From contig JODX01000016.1 in NCBI GenBank assembly GCA_000719105.1, positions 1 through 64,000 on the forward strand: a stretch of 64,000 nucleotides of DNA. Direction: 5' to 3'. The DNA comes from Streptomyces sclerotialus (lineage in GTDB: Bacteria; Actinomycetota; Actinomycetes; Streptomycetales; Streptomycetaceae). Position 1 is the stretch's first letter. The number at the start of each line of letters is the position of its first letter. Shown here one piece after another: positions 54,306-63,357 of the stretch. Under the pieces are notes generated by a model. It had not been told where the DNA came from. It ran no database searches and worked only from the letters and a program-made list of their open reading frames with translations. The position numbers and the translations under genes were made by a program.

Positions 54306-54707
54306 ATGTTGCGAGGTATGACGGCCTGGGCCGCGATCCGGCTCCTCGCTGCCACCCTGCTCTTCCTCCAGGTCTTCGCACCGACGGTTTCCTTCGCATC
54401 CGCGCATGCGCCCCGCCACGTCGAAGCCAAAGCCGAGCCCGGAAACGGGCTCACGGGCATGGCGGTGGGCGACGAGGCCGTCACCCACCGCGGCTGCGGC
54501 CCGCCCGGGGACCCGACCGATCCCCTGCGCAACCGCGACCGGCATCGCGGCGTGGCCGCCGTTCACGCGCCCCCGGCACCCCAGCGCCCGCCACAGGAGG
54601 CGCTCCCGGCGGCCGCTCGTCCGCCGGCCCCCCTCACCCCCTCGCCGCACCCGGCGAGAGCCCGGGCGGCCCACACCCCGGCCGCGCTCCAGGTGTTCCG
54701 CTGCTGA
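54306..54707 (+). CDS. Small secreted Pro/Ala-rich protein, unknown
   Basis: A 133-residue protein I do not recognise. A signal peptide is clear (IRLLAATLLFLQVFAPTVSFASAHA) with cleavage expected at about residue 35. The mature part is rich in Pro, Ala, His and Arg, with two Cys (RGCGPPGDPTDP and the C-terminal VFRC end). It starts 75 bases before the carbonic anhydrase and may be co-transcribed. The start ATG 54306 lies just after GGGGAGG; a second Met at 54318 and an upstream TTG (54267) are possible. Confidence 0.6.
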   Translation: MLRGMTAWAAIRLLAATLLFLQVFAPTVSFASAHAPRHVEAKAEPGNGLTGMAVGDEAVTHRGCGPPGDPTDPLRNRDRHRGVAAVHAPPAPQRPPQEALPAAARPPAPLTPSPHPARARAAHTPAALQVFRC

Positions 54708-54782
54708 GCGGCAGAGTCCGCCCCCCACACTCTGTTCTGTCAGCCCGACGCGCCGAGACGGCGCGCCAGGAGGAGACCCCAC

Positions 54783-55364
54783 ATGCAGCCCCTCATCGAC
54801 AACGCCCGCACGTTCGGACAGCGCCCTGAGGAGTTCGCCGCTCTGGCGGCCGGCCAGTCGCCAGACGTCCTGTTCATCACCTGTTCCGACTCCCGGGTCG
54901 TCCCGGCCCTGATCACGGGCGCCCGCCCCGGCGAGCTCTTCGAGCTGCGCACTGCGGGCAACGTCGTGCCCCCGTACGCCTCGAGCACCCCCACCGGCGA
55001 GGCGGCCACCATCGAGTACGCCGTGGAGGTCCTCGGCGTCAAGGACATCGTGGTCTGCGGCCACTCGCACTGCGGCGCCGTGGGCGCCCTGGTCCGCGGC
55101 GACGACCTGACCGCCGTACCCGCCGTGCGTGAATGGCTCGCGCACTCCTGCGACGAGCCGCGGACGGGCGACGCCGACGACCCCACCGTCGCGGACGCCG
55201 TGCAGCACCACGTGCTGTCGCAGCTGCTCCGGCTGCGGTCCTACCCCTGTATCGAACGGCGCCTGACAGCGGGCCGCCTCAACCTGCACGGCTGGTACTA
55301 CGAAGTGCACACCGGAGCCGTGCGCGTGCACCGCGCGGACACCGACACGTTCGAGTCCCTGTGA
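54783..55364 (+). CDS. Beta-class carbonic anhydrase
   Basis: A 193-residue cytoplasmic enzyme interconverting CO2 and bicarbonate. Zinc ligands are Cys34 in FITCSDSRVVP, His94 and Cys97 in VVCGHSHCGAVGAL, and the Asp36-Arg38 dyad is present. ATG 54783 has AGGAGG about 10 bases upstream. Its stop overlaps the SulP gene start by four bases (GTGA), so the pair are translated together, suggesting that bicarbonate is the transported ion. Confidence 0.94.
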   Translation: MQPLIDNARTFGQRPEEFAALAAGQSPDVLFITCSDSRVVPALITGARPGELFELRTAGNVVPPYASSTPTGEAATIEYAVEVLGVKDIVVCGHSHCGAVGALVRGDDLTAVPAVREWLAHSCDEPRTGDADDPTVADAVQHHVLSQLLRLRSYPCIERRLTAGRLNLHGWYYEVHTGAVRVHRADTDTFESL

Positions 55365-56953
55365 GCGGCGCGGTGACTGCGACGACGCAAGCTCCTCGGA
55401 CGAGCGACGGTGATGCCAACGGCAAGGGGACCAGGTTCCCTCACCTGCGGCAGGACTTCGCCGCCTCGCTCGTCGTGTTCCTGGTCGCCCTCCCGCTGTG
55501 CGTGGGCGTCGCCGTCGCGTCCGGTGTGCCGGCCGAAGTCGGCCTCATCACCGGCATCGTGGGCGGCATCGTCACCGGTCTCCTGCCCGGCTCCAGCCTC
55601 CAGGTGTCCGGGCCGGCCGCCGGGCTGACCGTGCTGGTCTTCGAGGCCGTGCGCGAGTTCGGACTGCCCGTGCTCGGTGTGATCGTGCTCGCCACCGGCC
55701 TGCTCCAGCTCGCCATGGGCGCCCTGAAGCTGGGCCGGTACTTCCGGGCCATCTCGGTGTCCGTGGTCGAGGGCATGCTGGCCGGCATCGGCCTGGTCAT
55801 CATCGCGGGCCAGCTCTACGCGGCGGCCGGCCTCGACGCACCGGCCTCCGGCCTGGGCAAGATAGCCGGGCTGCCCGGCGCGTTCGTGGACGTCGTGGGC
55901 AGCACGACGGCCCTTGCCTCCATCGCGGTCGGCGCGGGCACCATCGCCGTGATGGTGCTGTGGAAGAAGCTGCCCAAGGCGGCGCAGACGGTGCCGGGCG
56001 CGCTGGCGGCGGTGGTCCTGGCGACCGTCGTCACACTGGTGTTCAGCCTGCCGGTCGCCACCGTCGAGGTGCAGGGCCTGCTGGACTCCATCCAGCCGCC
56101 CGGCCTGGACGCGTTCGGTGAACTCGCCAGTCCCGCCCTGCTGGGCACGATCCTCGCCTTCGTGCTGATCGCCTCCGCCGAGTCGCTGTTCAGCGCGGCG
56201 GCCGTGGACCGGCTGCACGACGGGCCGCGCACCGAGTACGACAAGGAACTGATGGCGCAGGGCGCGGGCAACACCGTGTGCGGCGTGCTCGGCGCACTCC
56301 CGATGACCGCGGTGATCGTGCGCAGCTCCGCCAACGTCGCGGCGGGCGCCCGTACCAAGGCCTCGCGGGTGCTGCACGGCGTCTGGCTGCTGCTGTTCGC
56401 CGCGCTGCTGCCGGCCGCGCTGGCCCTCATCCCGCTGCCCGCCCTGGCCGGCATCCTCGTCCACGCGGGCTGGAAGCTGATCCCCTTCAAGGGCGTGGCC
56501 TCGCTGTGGCGGTCGCACCGGGGTGAGGCGCTGATCCTGATCGTCACGGCGGTGTCCATCGTCGCGGTGAACATGTTCGAGGGCGTACTGATCGGTCTGG
56601 CGCTGTCCGTGGTCAAGACCGCCTGGGAGGCCTCGCACGTCAAGCTGGAGGTCATCGACAAGGGCGCCGGCCCCATCCAGGCGTACCTGTCGGGCAACGC
56701 CACCTTCCTCAAGCTGCCGAAGATCCTCGACAGCCTGGAGGCCCTCCCCCAGGACCGCCCGATCGAACTGCACCTGGCGGGCCTCCACCACCTGGACCAC
56801 GCCTGCCGTACGGCCCTGGAGAACTGGGCGGCGCGGCACAGTGCGGCGGGGACGGAGCCGGTGAAGGTGAAGGAACCGCAACCGGAACCCGAGCCGGAAG
56901 CGGCCACGGAAACGGTGGAAGCGAAAGTGAAGGTGACGCCGGAGGCGCCCTAG
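55361..56953 (+). CDS. SulP family anion (probably bicarbonate) transporter
   Basis: A 530-residue SLC26/SulP membrane protein with a short cytoplasmic N-terminus and 10-12 predicted membrane segments from residue 30 (FAASLVVFLVALPLCVGVAV). The SulP signature area reads VGLITGIVGGIVTGLLPGSS and QVSGPAAGLTVLVF. The C-terminal domain from about residue 430 is a reduced STAS domain (PIELHLAGLHHLDHACRTAL) with a Glu/Lys/Pro-rich tail. The gene is coupled to the carbonic anhydrase, as in BicA-like bicarbonate systems; sulfate cannot be excluded. Ends before a 22-bp hairpin. Confidence 0.88.
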   Translation: MSGAVTATTQAPRTSDGDANGKGTRFPHLRQDFAASLVVFLVALPLCVGVAVASGVPAEVGLITGIVGGIVTGLLPGSSLQVSGPAAGLTVLVFEAVREFGLPVLGVIVLATGLLQLAMGALKLGRYFRAISVSVVEGMLAGIGLVIIAGQLYAAAGLDAPASGLGKIAGLPGAFVDVVGSTTALASIAVGAGTIAVMVLWKKLPKAAQTVPGALAAVVLATVVTLVFSLPVATVEVQGLLDSIQPPGLDAFGELASPALLGTILAFVLIASAESLFSAAAVDRLHDGPRTEYDKELMAQGAGNTVCGVLGALPMTAVIVRSSANVAAGARTKASRVLHGVWLLLFAALLPAALALIPLPALAGILVHAGWKLIPFKGVASLWRSHRGEALILIVTAVSIVAVNMFEGVLIGLALSVVKTAWEASHVKLEVIDKGAGPIQAYLSGNATFLKLPKILDSLEALPQDRPIELHLAGLHHLDHACRTALENWAARHSAAGTEPVKVKEPQPEPEPEAATETVEAKVKVTPEAP

Positions 56954-56989
56954 GGCGACCGGCGCACCGCAGGCCCTCAACAGCCGACC

Positions 56990-57038
56990 GGGCGGGGGCC
57001 CTTCGGAGAGAGAACGTCTCTCCGAAGGGCCCCCGCCC
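56990..57038 (+). terminator. Strong terminator after the SulP gene
   Basis: Perfect 22-bp inverted repeat (56990-57011 and 57017-57038) with loop GAACG, starting 36 bases after the SulP stop. The arms are very GC-rich (GGGCGGGGGCCCTTCGGAGA core). Confidence 0.9.
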
Positions 57039-57132
57039 TTCTCAACACCTTCTACGCGCGTGGTTCCGGCGACGGGACCCACGTGATACACACAGGCGGG
57101 TCACATCCTGTCCGCCAACAGGAAGGCCACCC

Positions 57133-58506
57133 ATGTCAGCAACACGACGCGAAGTACTCGCCCGCTCCGGTGCCCTGGGAGCGGGCATCGCCTTCACCGG
57201 GGCGCTCTCCGAACTCTTCACCGGAACGGCCGCGGCCGCGCACGGCCTCGGCGACTCCGGATACGGTCCGCTGGTTCCCGACCCGGACGGCCTGCTCGAC
57301 CTGCCGAAAGGCTTCCGCTACAAGGTGCTCTCCCGGGAGGGCGACCGGCTCCGTTCCGGCGAGGGCCAGGTCCCCACCAACCACGACGGCATGGCCGCCT
57401 TCGACGGCAGAGCGGGCCGCGTCCACCTGGTCCGCAACCACGAGAACCGCCACACCGGCCGGATCGCCGTGCCGGCCGTCGAGGGCCTGACGTACGACCC
57501 GATGGGCAAGGGCGGTTGTACGGCCCTGACGCTGGACCGCCGGGGCGAGGTGCTGGGCGAGCGGGTCGCGATCGCCGGCACGGCGGTCAACTGCGCGGGG
57601 GGCCCGACTCCTTGGAACACTTGGCTGACCTGCGAGGAGACCGAGGACAAGGCCGGCACCAACGGCTACACCAAGGACCACGGCTTCATCTTCGAGGTCG
57701 ACCCGGTGGACCCGCACCGCACCGGGGCCGTCCCGCTGACCGCGATGGGCCGCTTCCAGCACGAGGCGATCGCCGTCGACCCGAAGCGCGGCGTCGTCTA
57801 CGAGACGGAGGACGCCTTCGAGAAGCCCTTCGGCCTCTTCTACCGCTTCCTGCCGGACCGTCCGCTGGGCGGTCGCGGCTCCCTGCGCGCGGGCGGCCGG
57901 CTGCAGGCGATGCGCGTGCCGGGGGTCCCGGACCTGTCCTCCATCCAGGAGACGGGCGCGAGCTTCGACCGCATCGAATGGGTGGACGTACCCGACACCC
58001 AGGCCGTCGAGACCCCGATCCGGTTCCAGGACTTCGGCAAGAAGGGCATCACCCACGCGCAGAAGCTGGAGGGCTGCTACTGGGGCGGCCGGTGCGTGTA
58101 CTTCGTCTCGTCCTTCGCCCGCAGCGCGGAGGGCTCGGCGGCGGACCACTACGGCCAGATCTGGCGGTACGACCCGGACGAGCGCCGCCTCACCCTGGTG
58201 ATCGTCTTCGGCCCGGACACGGACGTGAAGCTGCCGGGCGAGTCCCCCGACAACATCTGCCTCGCCCCCAGCGGCGGCCTCATGGTCTGCGAGGACGGCA
58301 ACGGCGCCCAGCACGTGTTCGGCGTGACGCGGCGGGGTGAGGTGTACGCCATGGCCCGCAACGCCCAGAACATCGGGACGGCCGAGGAGCCGGAGTGGGG
58401 GGAGTTCGCGGGGGTCACGTTCTCGCCGGACGGGGGGACGATGTATGTGAACTGTTATGCGCCGGGGACCACGTTCGCGGTTACGGGGCCGTGGAGGAGA
58501 GGGTAG
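57133..58506 (+). CDS. Tat-exported PhoX/DUF839-type phosphatase family protein
   Basis: A 457-residue protein with a Tat signal peptide (SATRREVLARSGALGAGIAF, twin Arg followed by V-L) and cleavage after about residue 36. The mature part is a beta-propeller of the PhoX/DUF839 family: VPTNHDGMAAF, LVRNHENRHTG, WLTCEETED, FQHEAIAVDP and DNICLAPSGGLMVCEDGNG. PhoX enzymes are extracellular Ca/Fe-dependent phosphatases; the metal ligands lie in such acidic motifs. AGGAAGG at 57120-57126 supports ATG 57133. No clear Pho-box repeat is seen upstream. Confidence 0.88.
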   Translation: MSATRREVLARSGALGAGIAFTGALSELFTGTAAAAHGLGDSGYGPLVPDPDGLLDLPKGFRYKVLSREGDRLRSGEGQVPTNHDGMAAFDGRAGRVHLVRNHENRHTGRIAVPAVEGLTYDPMGKGGCTALTLDRRGEVLGERVAIAGTAVNCAGGPTPWNTWLTCEETEDKAGTNGYTKDHGFIFEVDPVDPHRTGAVPLTAMGRFQHEAIAVDPKRGVVYETEDAFEKPFGLFYRFLPDRPLGGRGSLRAGGRLQAMRVPGVPDLSSIQETGASFDRIEWVDVPDTQAVETPIRFQDFGKKGITHAQKLEGCYWGGRCVYFVSSFARSAEGSAADHYGQIWRYDPDERRLTLVIVFGPDTDVKLPGESPDNICLAPSGGLMVCEDGNGAQHVFGVTRRGEVYAMARNAQNIGTAEEPEWGEFAGVTFSPDGGTMYVNCYAPGTTFAVTGPWRRG

Positions 58507-58603
58507 GGGCAGCGGTCAGTAGCTGGCGGGCGGCGGGGTGGATGCCGATGGGTGTCCGCCCCGGCCCTGTGACGGTGACCGCGGGAGTGCGCAGGGCAGA
58601 GCG

Positions 58604-61600
58604 TCAGGTGCATACCGGGTCGACGGCCTGGCCTCGTAGGTACGTAGAGCGTTCTTCCTTCGTGAAGTCCCGCTGGAGGGCCGAGCAGATCTTTGTCTCA
58701 GCTTCCTTCGGAGCGAAAGCGTACGAACTCCACAGTCGCACCGTCTGGTCCTGGCTGCCGGTGGCGAGGCTCTCGCCATCAGGGCTGAACGCCACCGCGT
58801 ACACGGCGTCGGAGTGGCCGGTGAGGGTCTTGAGGGGGGTGCCGGTGGCCACATCCCACAGCCGTACCCTGTCACCACCGGTGGCGAGGGTCTTGCCGTC
58901 GGGACTGAACGCCACCGCCCACACGAAGTCGGTGTGGTCGGTGAGGATTTCACGGAGAGTGCCGGTGGCCGCGTCCCACAACCGCACCGTCGTGTCCCAG
59001 CTGCCGGTGGCGAGGGTTTTGCCATCGGGGCTGAACGCCACCGCATACACGGCTGCGGTGTGGCCGGGATGGGTCTCACGGAGATCGCCGGTGGCCGCGT
59101 CCCACAACCGCATCGTCGTGTCGTCACCACCGGTGACAAGGGTCTTGCCGTCGGGGCTGAACGCCACCGCGTTCACGGGACCCGTATGGCCGGTGAGGGT
59201 CTTACGGAGGGTACCGGTGGCCACGTCCCACAACCGCGTCACGTCTTCGCTGCCCGTGGCGAGGGTCTCGCCGTCAGGACTGAACGCCACCGCGACCACG
59301 GCGTCGGTATGGCCGGTGAAGGTCTCACGGAGGGTGCTGGCAGCCGCGTCCCACAACCGCACCGTCGTGTCGTCACCACCGGTGGCGAGAGTCTTGCCGT
59401 CGGGACTGAACGCCACCGCTCTCACGGCTGCGCTGTGGCCGGTGAGGGGCTCACGGGGGGTGCCGGTGGCCGCGTCCCACAGCCGGACCGTATTGTCTCC
59501 GCCGGCGGTGGCGAGGGTCTTGCCATCAGGGCTGAACGCCACCGCCCGCACGAAGTCGGTATGGCGGGTGAGGATCTTACGGGGTGTACCGGTGGTTGCA
59601 TCCCACAACCGCACCGTCGTGTCGTCACCACCAGTGGCGAGGGTCTTGCCATCAGGGCTGAACGCCACCGCCCACACGAGGTCGGTGTGGCCTGGGAAAG
59701 TCTCACGGAGGGTGCCGGTGGCCGCGTCCCACAGCCGCACCGTCTCGTCTCTGCCGGCGGTGGCGAGGGTCTTGCCATCAGGGCTGAACGCCACCGCGTA
59801 CACGAAGCCCGTATGGCCGGTGAGGGTTTTACGGAGGGTACCGGTGGCCACGTCCCACAACCACGTCTTGTCTTCGCTGCCCGTGGCGAGGGTCTCGCCG
59901 TCAGGACTGAACGCCACCGAGGACACGTCCCCGATGAGGGTCTCATGGGGGACGCCGGTGGTCGGTTCCCACAGCACCACCGTCTTGTCCCGGCCTGCGG
60001 TGGCGAGGGTCTCGCCGTCGGGGCTGAACGCCACCGCGTACACGGCGTCGGCGTGACCGTTGAGGGTCTCACGGAGGGTACCGGTGGCCGCGTCCCACAG
60101 CCGCACCGTGTTGTCGTGACCGCCAGTGGCCAGGATCTTGCCGTCGGGACTGAACGACGCTGAGGACACGGCACCGGTGTGGCCGGTGAGGATCTTTCGG
60201 ACGGTGCCGGTGGCCATGTCCCACAACCGCGTCCTGTCTTCGCTGCCGGTGGCGAGGGTCTTGCCATCAGGGCTGAACGCCACCGCGTACACACCGTCGG
60301 GGTGGCCGGTGAGGGTTTCACGGAGGGTGCCGGTGGCCGCGTCCCACAGCCGCACCGTCGTGTCGGCGCTGCCGGTGGCGAGGGTCTTGCCATCAGGGCT
60401 GAACGCCGCCTCGACCACGGCGTCGGTGTGGCCGGGGAGGCGGTGCCGGAGGGGAAGTACCGCGGCCGCGGACAGGCTGGCGGCGGCTTCGTCGGTGGGC
60501 TTGGTGCGGTAGGCCTGGATGGCCAGGAGAGAGGCCAGGTCCGGGTTGGTGTTGATCAAGGCGCCGGACTGGGCGGCCAGTTGTTTCGACAACCGTGACA
60601 CTGCCTGGTCCTTGGCGTCTTCCGCGATCTGCCGTTGCCACAAGGCCACGCCCGCGATGCACAGGGCGAGGGCGAGGAGCCCGGCCAGGAGGATGTTGAT
60701 GCGCCGGGCGCGGCGGGCCGCGGCCTGCTGCCGGGTGCGGCCGGCCGCCAGGTAGGTGGTGATGTCCGTCGGCAGGGAGCGCTGCCGGGCCCAGTCCAGG
60801 CCTTCGGCCAGGGCGCTGCCGGCCGGCAGGTCGTCCGGCAGGCCGCTCGCGGCGTGGCGTGCTGCCTGCTCGGTGGTCCGGTGCAGCCAGCGCTGGAAGC
60901 GCTGGTCCCGGGTCACCCAGTCGCGCAGGTCGCCCCAGTCGCGGATGAGGGCGTCGTGGACGAGTTCCGCGATCGGCTCGCTGCGGGTGGCATCCGGTCC
61001 GTCCGGCCGGGCCGCGGTGCGGGTGGTGATGACGCGGTGGCGGGTCAGGGCAGCCACGACGTCGTCGAAGGCCTCCTCGTTCGCGGCGCCCGGCCCGGCG
61101 CCGGCGCTGAGAGCGCGCAGGCGGGTGAGGGGGATCTGCTGGCGGGTGGCTGGAACGGCGTGGGTGTCGTCGGCGGGGCGGACCAGCGCGGTCAGCAGGT
61201 GCTGGGCGATGGGGCGGTGGGGGGCGGGCAGTTGGTGCAGGGCGGTGTTGCACCAGGTGGTCAGGCTGCCGGTGATCTCGCCGATGTCGGTGTAGGCGTG
61301 GTGGGTGAGCCGGCCGTCGTCGAGGCGGTCCCACAGCTGGCTGAGCGCCACCTCCAGGGGCGGCAGCAGGGTCACCGGGGCCTGCCGGGCGGGCTGGCCG
61401 GCCAGGACGTCGCCGATGATGCGTTCGGGCAGGCCGTCCTCGAACCGGGCGCCGGCCTGCTGGGCGGGACGGGTGATGATCGCGCGCAGTTCGGCGGCGC
61501 TGAGGGTGGCGGGGATGTTGAGCAGGGCGGCGGCCTGCAGCAGCTGCGGGGCCACGGCGGCCAGCCGGGCGTAGAAGTCGTCCCGCATGACCAGCAGCAG

Positions 61601-62794
61601 GTTCACGGGGGCGTGCGCGTCGGCGGCCGCGATCAGGTCGTCCACGGCGGCCAGGCACCGCTCGGCGGCTGCCGGGGCTCCCGCCGGGCCGGGCTGGGTG
61701 AGGAGTTCCTCGAACTGGTCGATGACCAGAACCAGACGGTCATGGCCGGGTTCCCCGGCGAGGCGGCGTTCGACCGCGGGCAGCAGGCCGTCGGCGGCCC
61801 CGGGCAGGCCGGCGCGGTCCAGCTCGGCCGGCAGGTCCTGTCCCGGACGGGCGACCAGGGACAGCCAGCGCCCGCTGCCGGGCACCGCACCCCGCATCAG
61901 GGCGGGCAGGACGCCGGCCTGGACGAGGGAGGACTTGCCCGCACCGGACGGGCCCAGCAGGAGCAGCAGCCGCCGCTGCGCACCCAGTTCGGCCAGCACG
62001 CTTCCCACGGCCGCCTCCCGGCCGTGGAACCACCGGGCGTCCTCGGCGGTGAACGGCTCCAGACCCCGATAGGGGCGCAGGCGCTGCACGGTCAGCTCCG
62101 GCCGAACCTGCCGCAGCACCTCGGTGGGGGTGGCGTAGGCGATGCCCAGGCCCTTCAGGTGCGCGTCCGGGGAGGTGATCGCGGTGACCATGCCGATCAC
62201 CAGGCCGGTCACCTCGTCCAGCACGGGCCCGCCGCTGAACCCGGTCGTCAGGTCGTTGGCCTCGTACAGCTGCAGCAGCACGCCCGTGTTGCTGCCGCCG
62301 GGCAGCAGGTCGCCCGCCGTGCCGTAGCCGAAGTGACCGCCCGGCGGGGCCTGGGCGGGGAAGCCGAACGAGGACACCCGGTGCCCCCGGCACCCCGCCC
62401 CCGAGCCCAGGGGCAGCACCCCCACCTCTGACGGCACCCGCTCCACCTGCAGGACGGCGACGTCTTCGGCCTCCGGCGCCCGCCACTGCCCGGCCAGCAC
62501 CGTACCCGGCGTGCGGGGCGCGCCGGGCAGGTGCGGGAAGGCCAGGTCGACCCGGCCGCCGGGGTGCTGCCCGGCGGCACGCACCACATGCGCACACGTA
62601 ACCGCCGTGTCCTCGCCGATCAGGAAGCCCGTGCCGGCCACCGCGCCGCCGGGCGCGAGCACCTGGACGACCGAGGCCGGCAGCGCCGACCGGCGCCCGC
62701 CCACGGGATGCTCATGAGGGTCGGCCGCGTCCGCGCCCCCCTCGTCGGGCCGCGGGGACTCACCGGGCCGCGGGGAGAAACCTTCCGTCGCCAT
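58604..62794 (-). CDS. Trypsin-like protease/STAND NTPase/WD40 repeat protein
   Basis: A 1396-residue multidomain protein. Residues 38-225 are a trypsin-fold serine protease with intact triad His69 (AVTCAHVVRA), Asp111 (EAEDVAVLQV) and Ser187 (TTGFSGGPVL). Residues 240-690 are a STAND NTPase with the lead-in PYRGLEPFTAEDARWFHGRE, Walker A GPSGAGKSSLV (281-291) and Walker B LVLVIDQFEELL (354-365). A membrane-like helix lies at about 700-721 (ILLAGLLALALCIAGVALW). Residues about 786-1356 are 14 WD40 blades, followed by a 40-residue tail. A ligand sensed by the WD40 sensor is thought to trigger STAND assembly and protease activation. A Trypco1 gene precedes it by 12 bases. The start is ATG 62794. 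Confidence 0.92.
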   Translation of the reverse strand: MATEGFSPRPGESPRPDEGGADAADPHEHPVGGRRSALPASVVQVLAPGGAVAGTGFLIGEDTAVTCAHVVRAAGQHPGGRVDLAFPHLPGAPRTPGTVLAGQWRAPEAEDVAVLQVERVPSEVGVLPLGSGAGCRGHRVSSFGFPAQAPPGGHFGYGTAGDLLPGGSNTGVLLQLYEANDLTTGFSGGPVLDEVTGLVIGMVTAITSPDAHLKGLGIAYATPTEVLRQVRPELTVQRLRPYRGLEPFTAEDARWFHGREAAVGSVLAELGAQRRLLLLLGPSGAGKSSLVQAGVLPALMRGAVPGSGRWLSLVARPGQDLPAELDRAGLPGAADGLLPAVERRLAGEPGHDRLVLVIDQFEELLTQPGPAGAPAAAERCLAAVDDLIAAADAHAPVNLLLVMRDDFYARLAAVAPQLLQAAALLNIPATLSAAELRAIITRPAQQAGARFEDGLPERIIGDVLAGQPARQAPVTLLPPLEVALSQLWDRLDDGRLTHHAYTDIGEITGSLTTWCNTALHQLPAPHRPIAQHLLTALVRPADDTHAVPATRQQIPLTRLRALSAGAGPGAANEEAFDDVVAALTRHRVITTRTAARPDGPDATRSEPIAELVHDALIRDWGDLRDWVTRDQRFQRWLHRTTEQAARHAASGLPDDLPAGSALAEGLDWARQRSLPTDITTYLAAGRTRQQAAARRARRINILLAGLLALALCIAGVALWQRQIAEDAKDQAVSRLSKQLAAQSGALINTNPDLASLLAIQAYRTKPTDEAAASLSAAAVLPLRHRLPGHTDAVVEAAFSPDGKTLATGSADTTVRLWDAATGTLRETLTGHPDGVYAVAFSPDGKTLATGSEDRTRLWDMATGTVRKILTGHTGAVSSASFSPDGKILATGGHDNTVRLWDAATGTLRETLNGHADAVYAVAFSPDGETLATAGRDKTVVLWEPTTGVPHETLIGDVSSVAFSPDGETLATGSEDKTWLWDVATGTLRKTLTGHTGFVYAVAFSPDGKTLATAGRDETVRLWDAATGTLRETFPGHTDLVWAVAFSPDGKTLATGGDDTTVRLWDATTGTPRKILTRHTDFVRAVAFSPDGKTLATAGGDNTVRLWDAATGTPREPLTGHSAAVRAVAFSPDGKTLATGGDDTTVRLWDAAASTLRETFTGHTDAVVAVAFSPDGETLATGSEDVTRLWDVATGTLRKTLTGHTGPVNAVAFSPDGKTLVTGGDDTTMRLWDAATGDLRETHPGHTAAVYAVAFSPDGKTLATGSWDTTVRLWDAATGTLREILTDHTDFVWAVAFSPDGKTLATGGDRVRLWDVATGTPLKTLTGHSDAVYAVAFSPDGESLATGSQDQTVRLWSSYAFAPKEAETKICSALQRDFTKEERSTYLRGQAVDPVCT
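58730..60445. repeat. Fourteen near-identical WD40-coding tandem repeats
   Basis: Fourteen units of about 123-126 bp on the minus strand encode blades of the form GHTxxVxAVAFSPDGKTLAT, then GxDxTVRLWDAATGTLRETL. Unit 5 has a shortened start (IGDVSSVAFSPDGETLAT) and units 2, 5, 10 and 13 lack one or two residues before RLW or WLW. Fourteen blades equal two seven-bladed propellers. The high nucleotide similarity between units suggests recent duplication or gene conversion. Confidence 0.9.
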
Positions 62795-62806
62795 GGTGCA
62801 CCGTCC

Positions 62807-63145
62807 TCACCCGGTCCCGTCCGGCGCAGCACCACTGTTCTGCCACTGGACGCGGACCATCAGATGCGCCTCCGCTCCGCCCTTGGTGATGACGGCGCCG
62901 GCCTGCGCCGACAGCTTCACCGCGAACTCCACCTCCACCCCGTCCGGACCGGCCTGCCGCACCGCCTCCAGCACCGCACGCGCCGTCCTGCTCACCGGCT
63001 CCAGACACTCCTGCAAGGTCTGCGGCAGCTCCCGGAGCGCGTCCCCGACCCGGCTCGCCTTCACCGGCCCGCCGGCCTCCGCCCCGGCCTCCTCGAACAA
63101 CATCACTCCGCCGCCCTCCAGCGGCACCGTCACCACGTTCTCCAT
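62807..63145 (-). CDS. Trypco1-domain (CU044_2847 family) protein
   Basis: A 112-residue protein matching the trypsin-co-occurring domain 1 (Trypco1) family: N-terminal VVTVPLEGGGVMLFEEA, a helical middle (LRELPQTLQECLEPVSRTAR) and the conserved end GVEVEFAVKLSAQAGAVITK followed by EAHLMVRVQW. Members are encoded beside trypsin-like proteases and STAND NTPases in predicted conflict systems; a role as adaptor, inhibitor or substrate is not settled. It is upstream of the protease-STAND-WD40 gene with a 12-base gap and GTGAGGA as its downstream ribosome-binding site, so they form a two-gene operon. ATG 63145 is the start. Confidence 0.85.
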   Translation of the reverse strand: MENVVTVPLEGGGVMLFEEAGAEAGGPVKASRVGDALRELPQTLQECLEPVSRTARAVLEAVRQAGPDGVEVEFAVKLSAQAGAVITKGGAEAHLMVRVQWQNSGAAPDGTG

Positions 63146-63357
63146 GGCCCGCACCCCCACCCGCCAGCCTGCACCGAGCACGGCCGCCCACCCAGCCCCC
63201 GGACGGCCGAAATGTCCTCCACCCCGTGCACCCGATGCCCTGGACGAACCACACAACACCGACTCGGCCAGCCGACGGCCCAGCACCTGCCCGGCGTCGT
63301 AGGAGCCCGGCCGGGTCGGATGGGTCCACCCCGGGCGAGCGGGGTACCCGGCGCCGC

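Noticed and set aside
58395..60163. Long repetitive plus-strand frames opposite the WD40 region
   Set aside because: Their periodicity mirrors the WD40 repeats on the other strand; they are antisense images, not genes.
58730..60445. Tandem repeats considered as a CRISPR array or other non-coding satellite
   Set aside because: Units of about 125 bp are in frame with no unique spacers and encode canonical WD40 blades.
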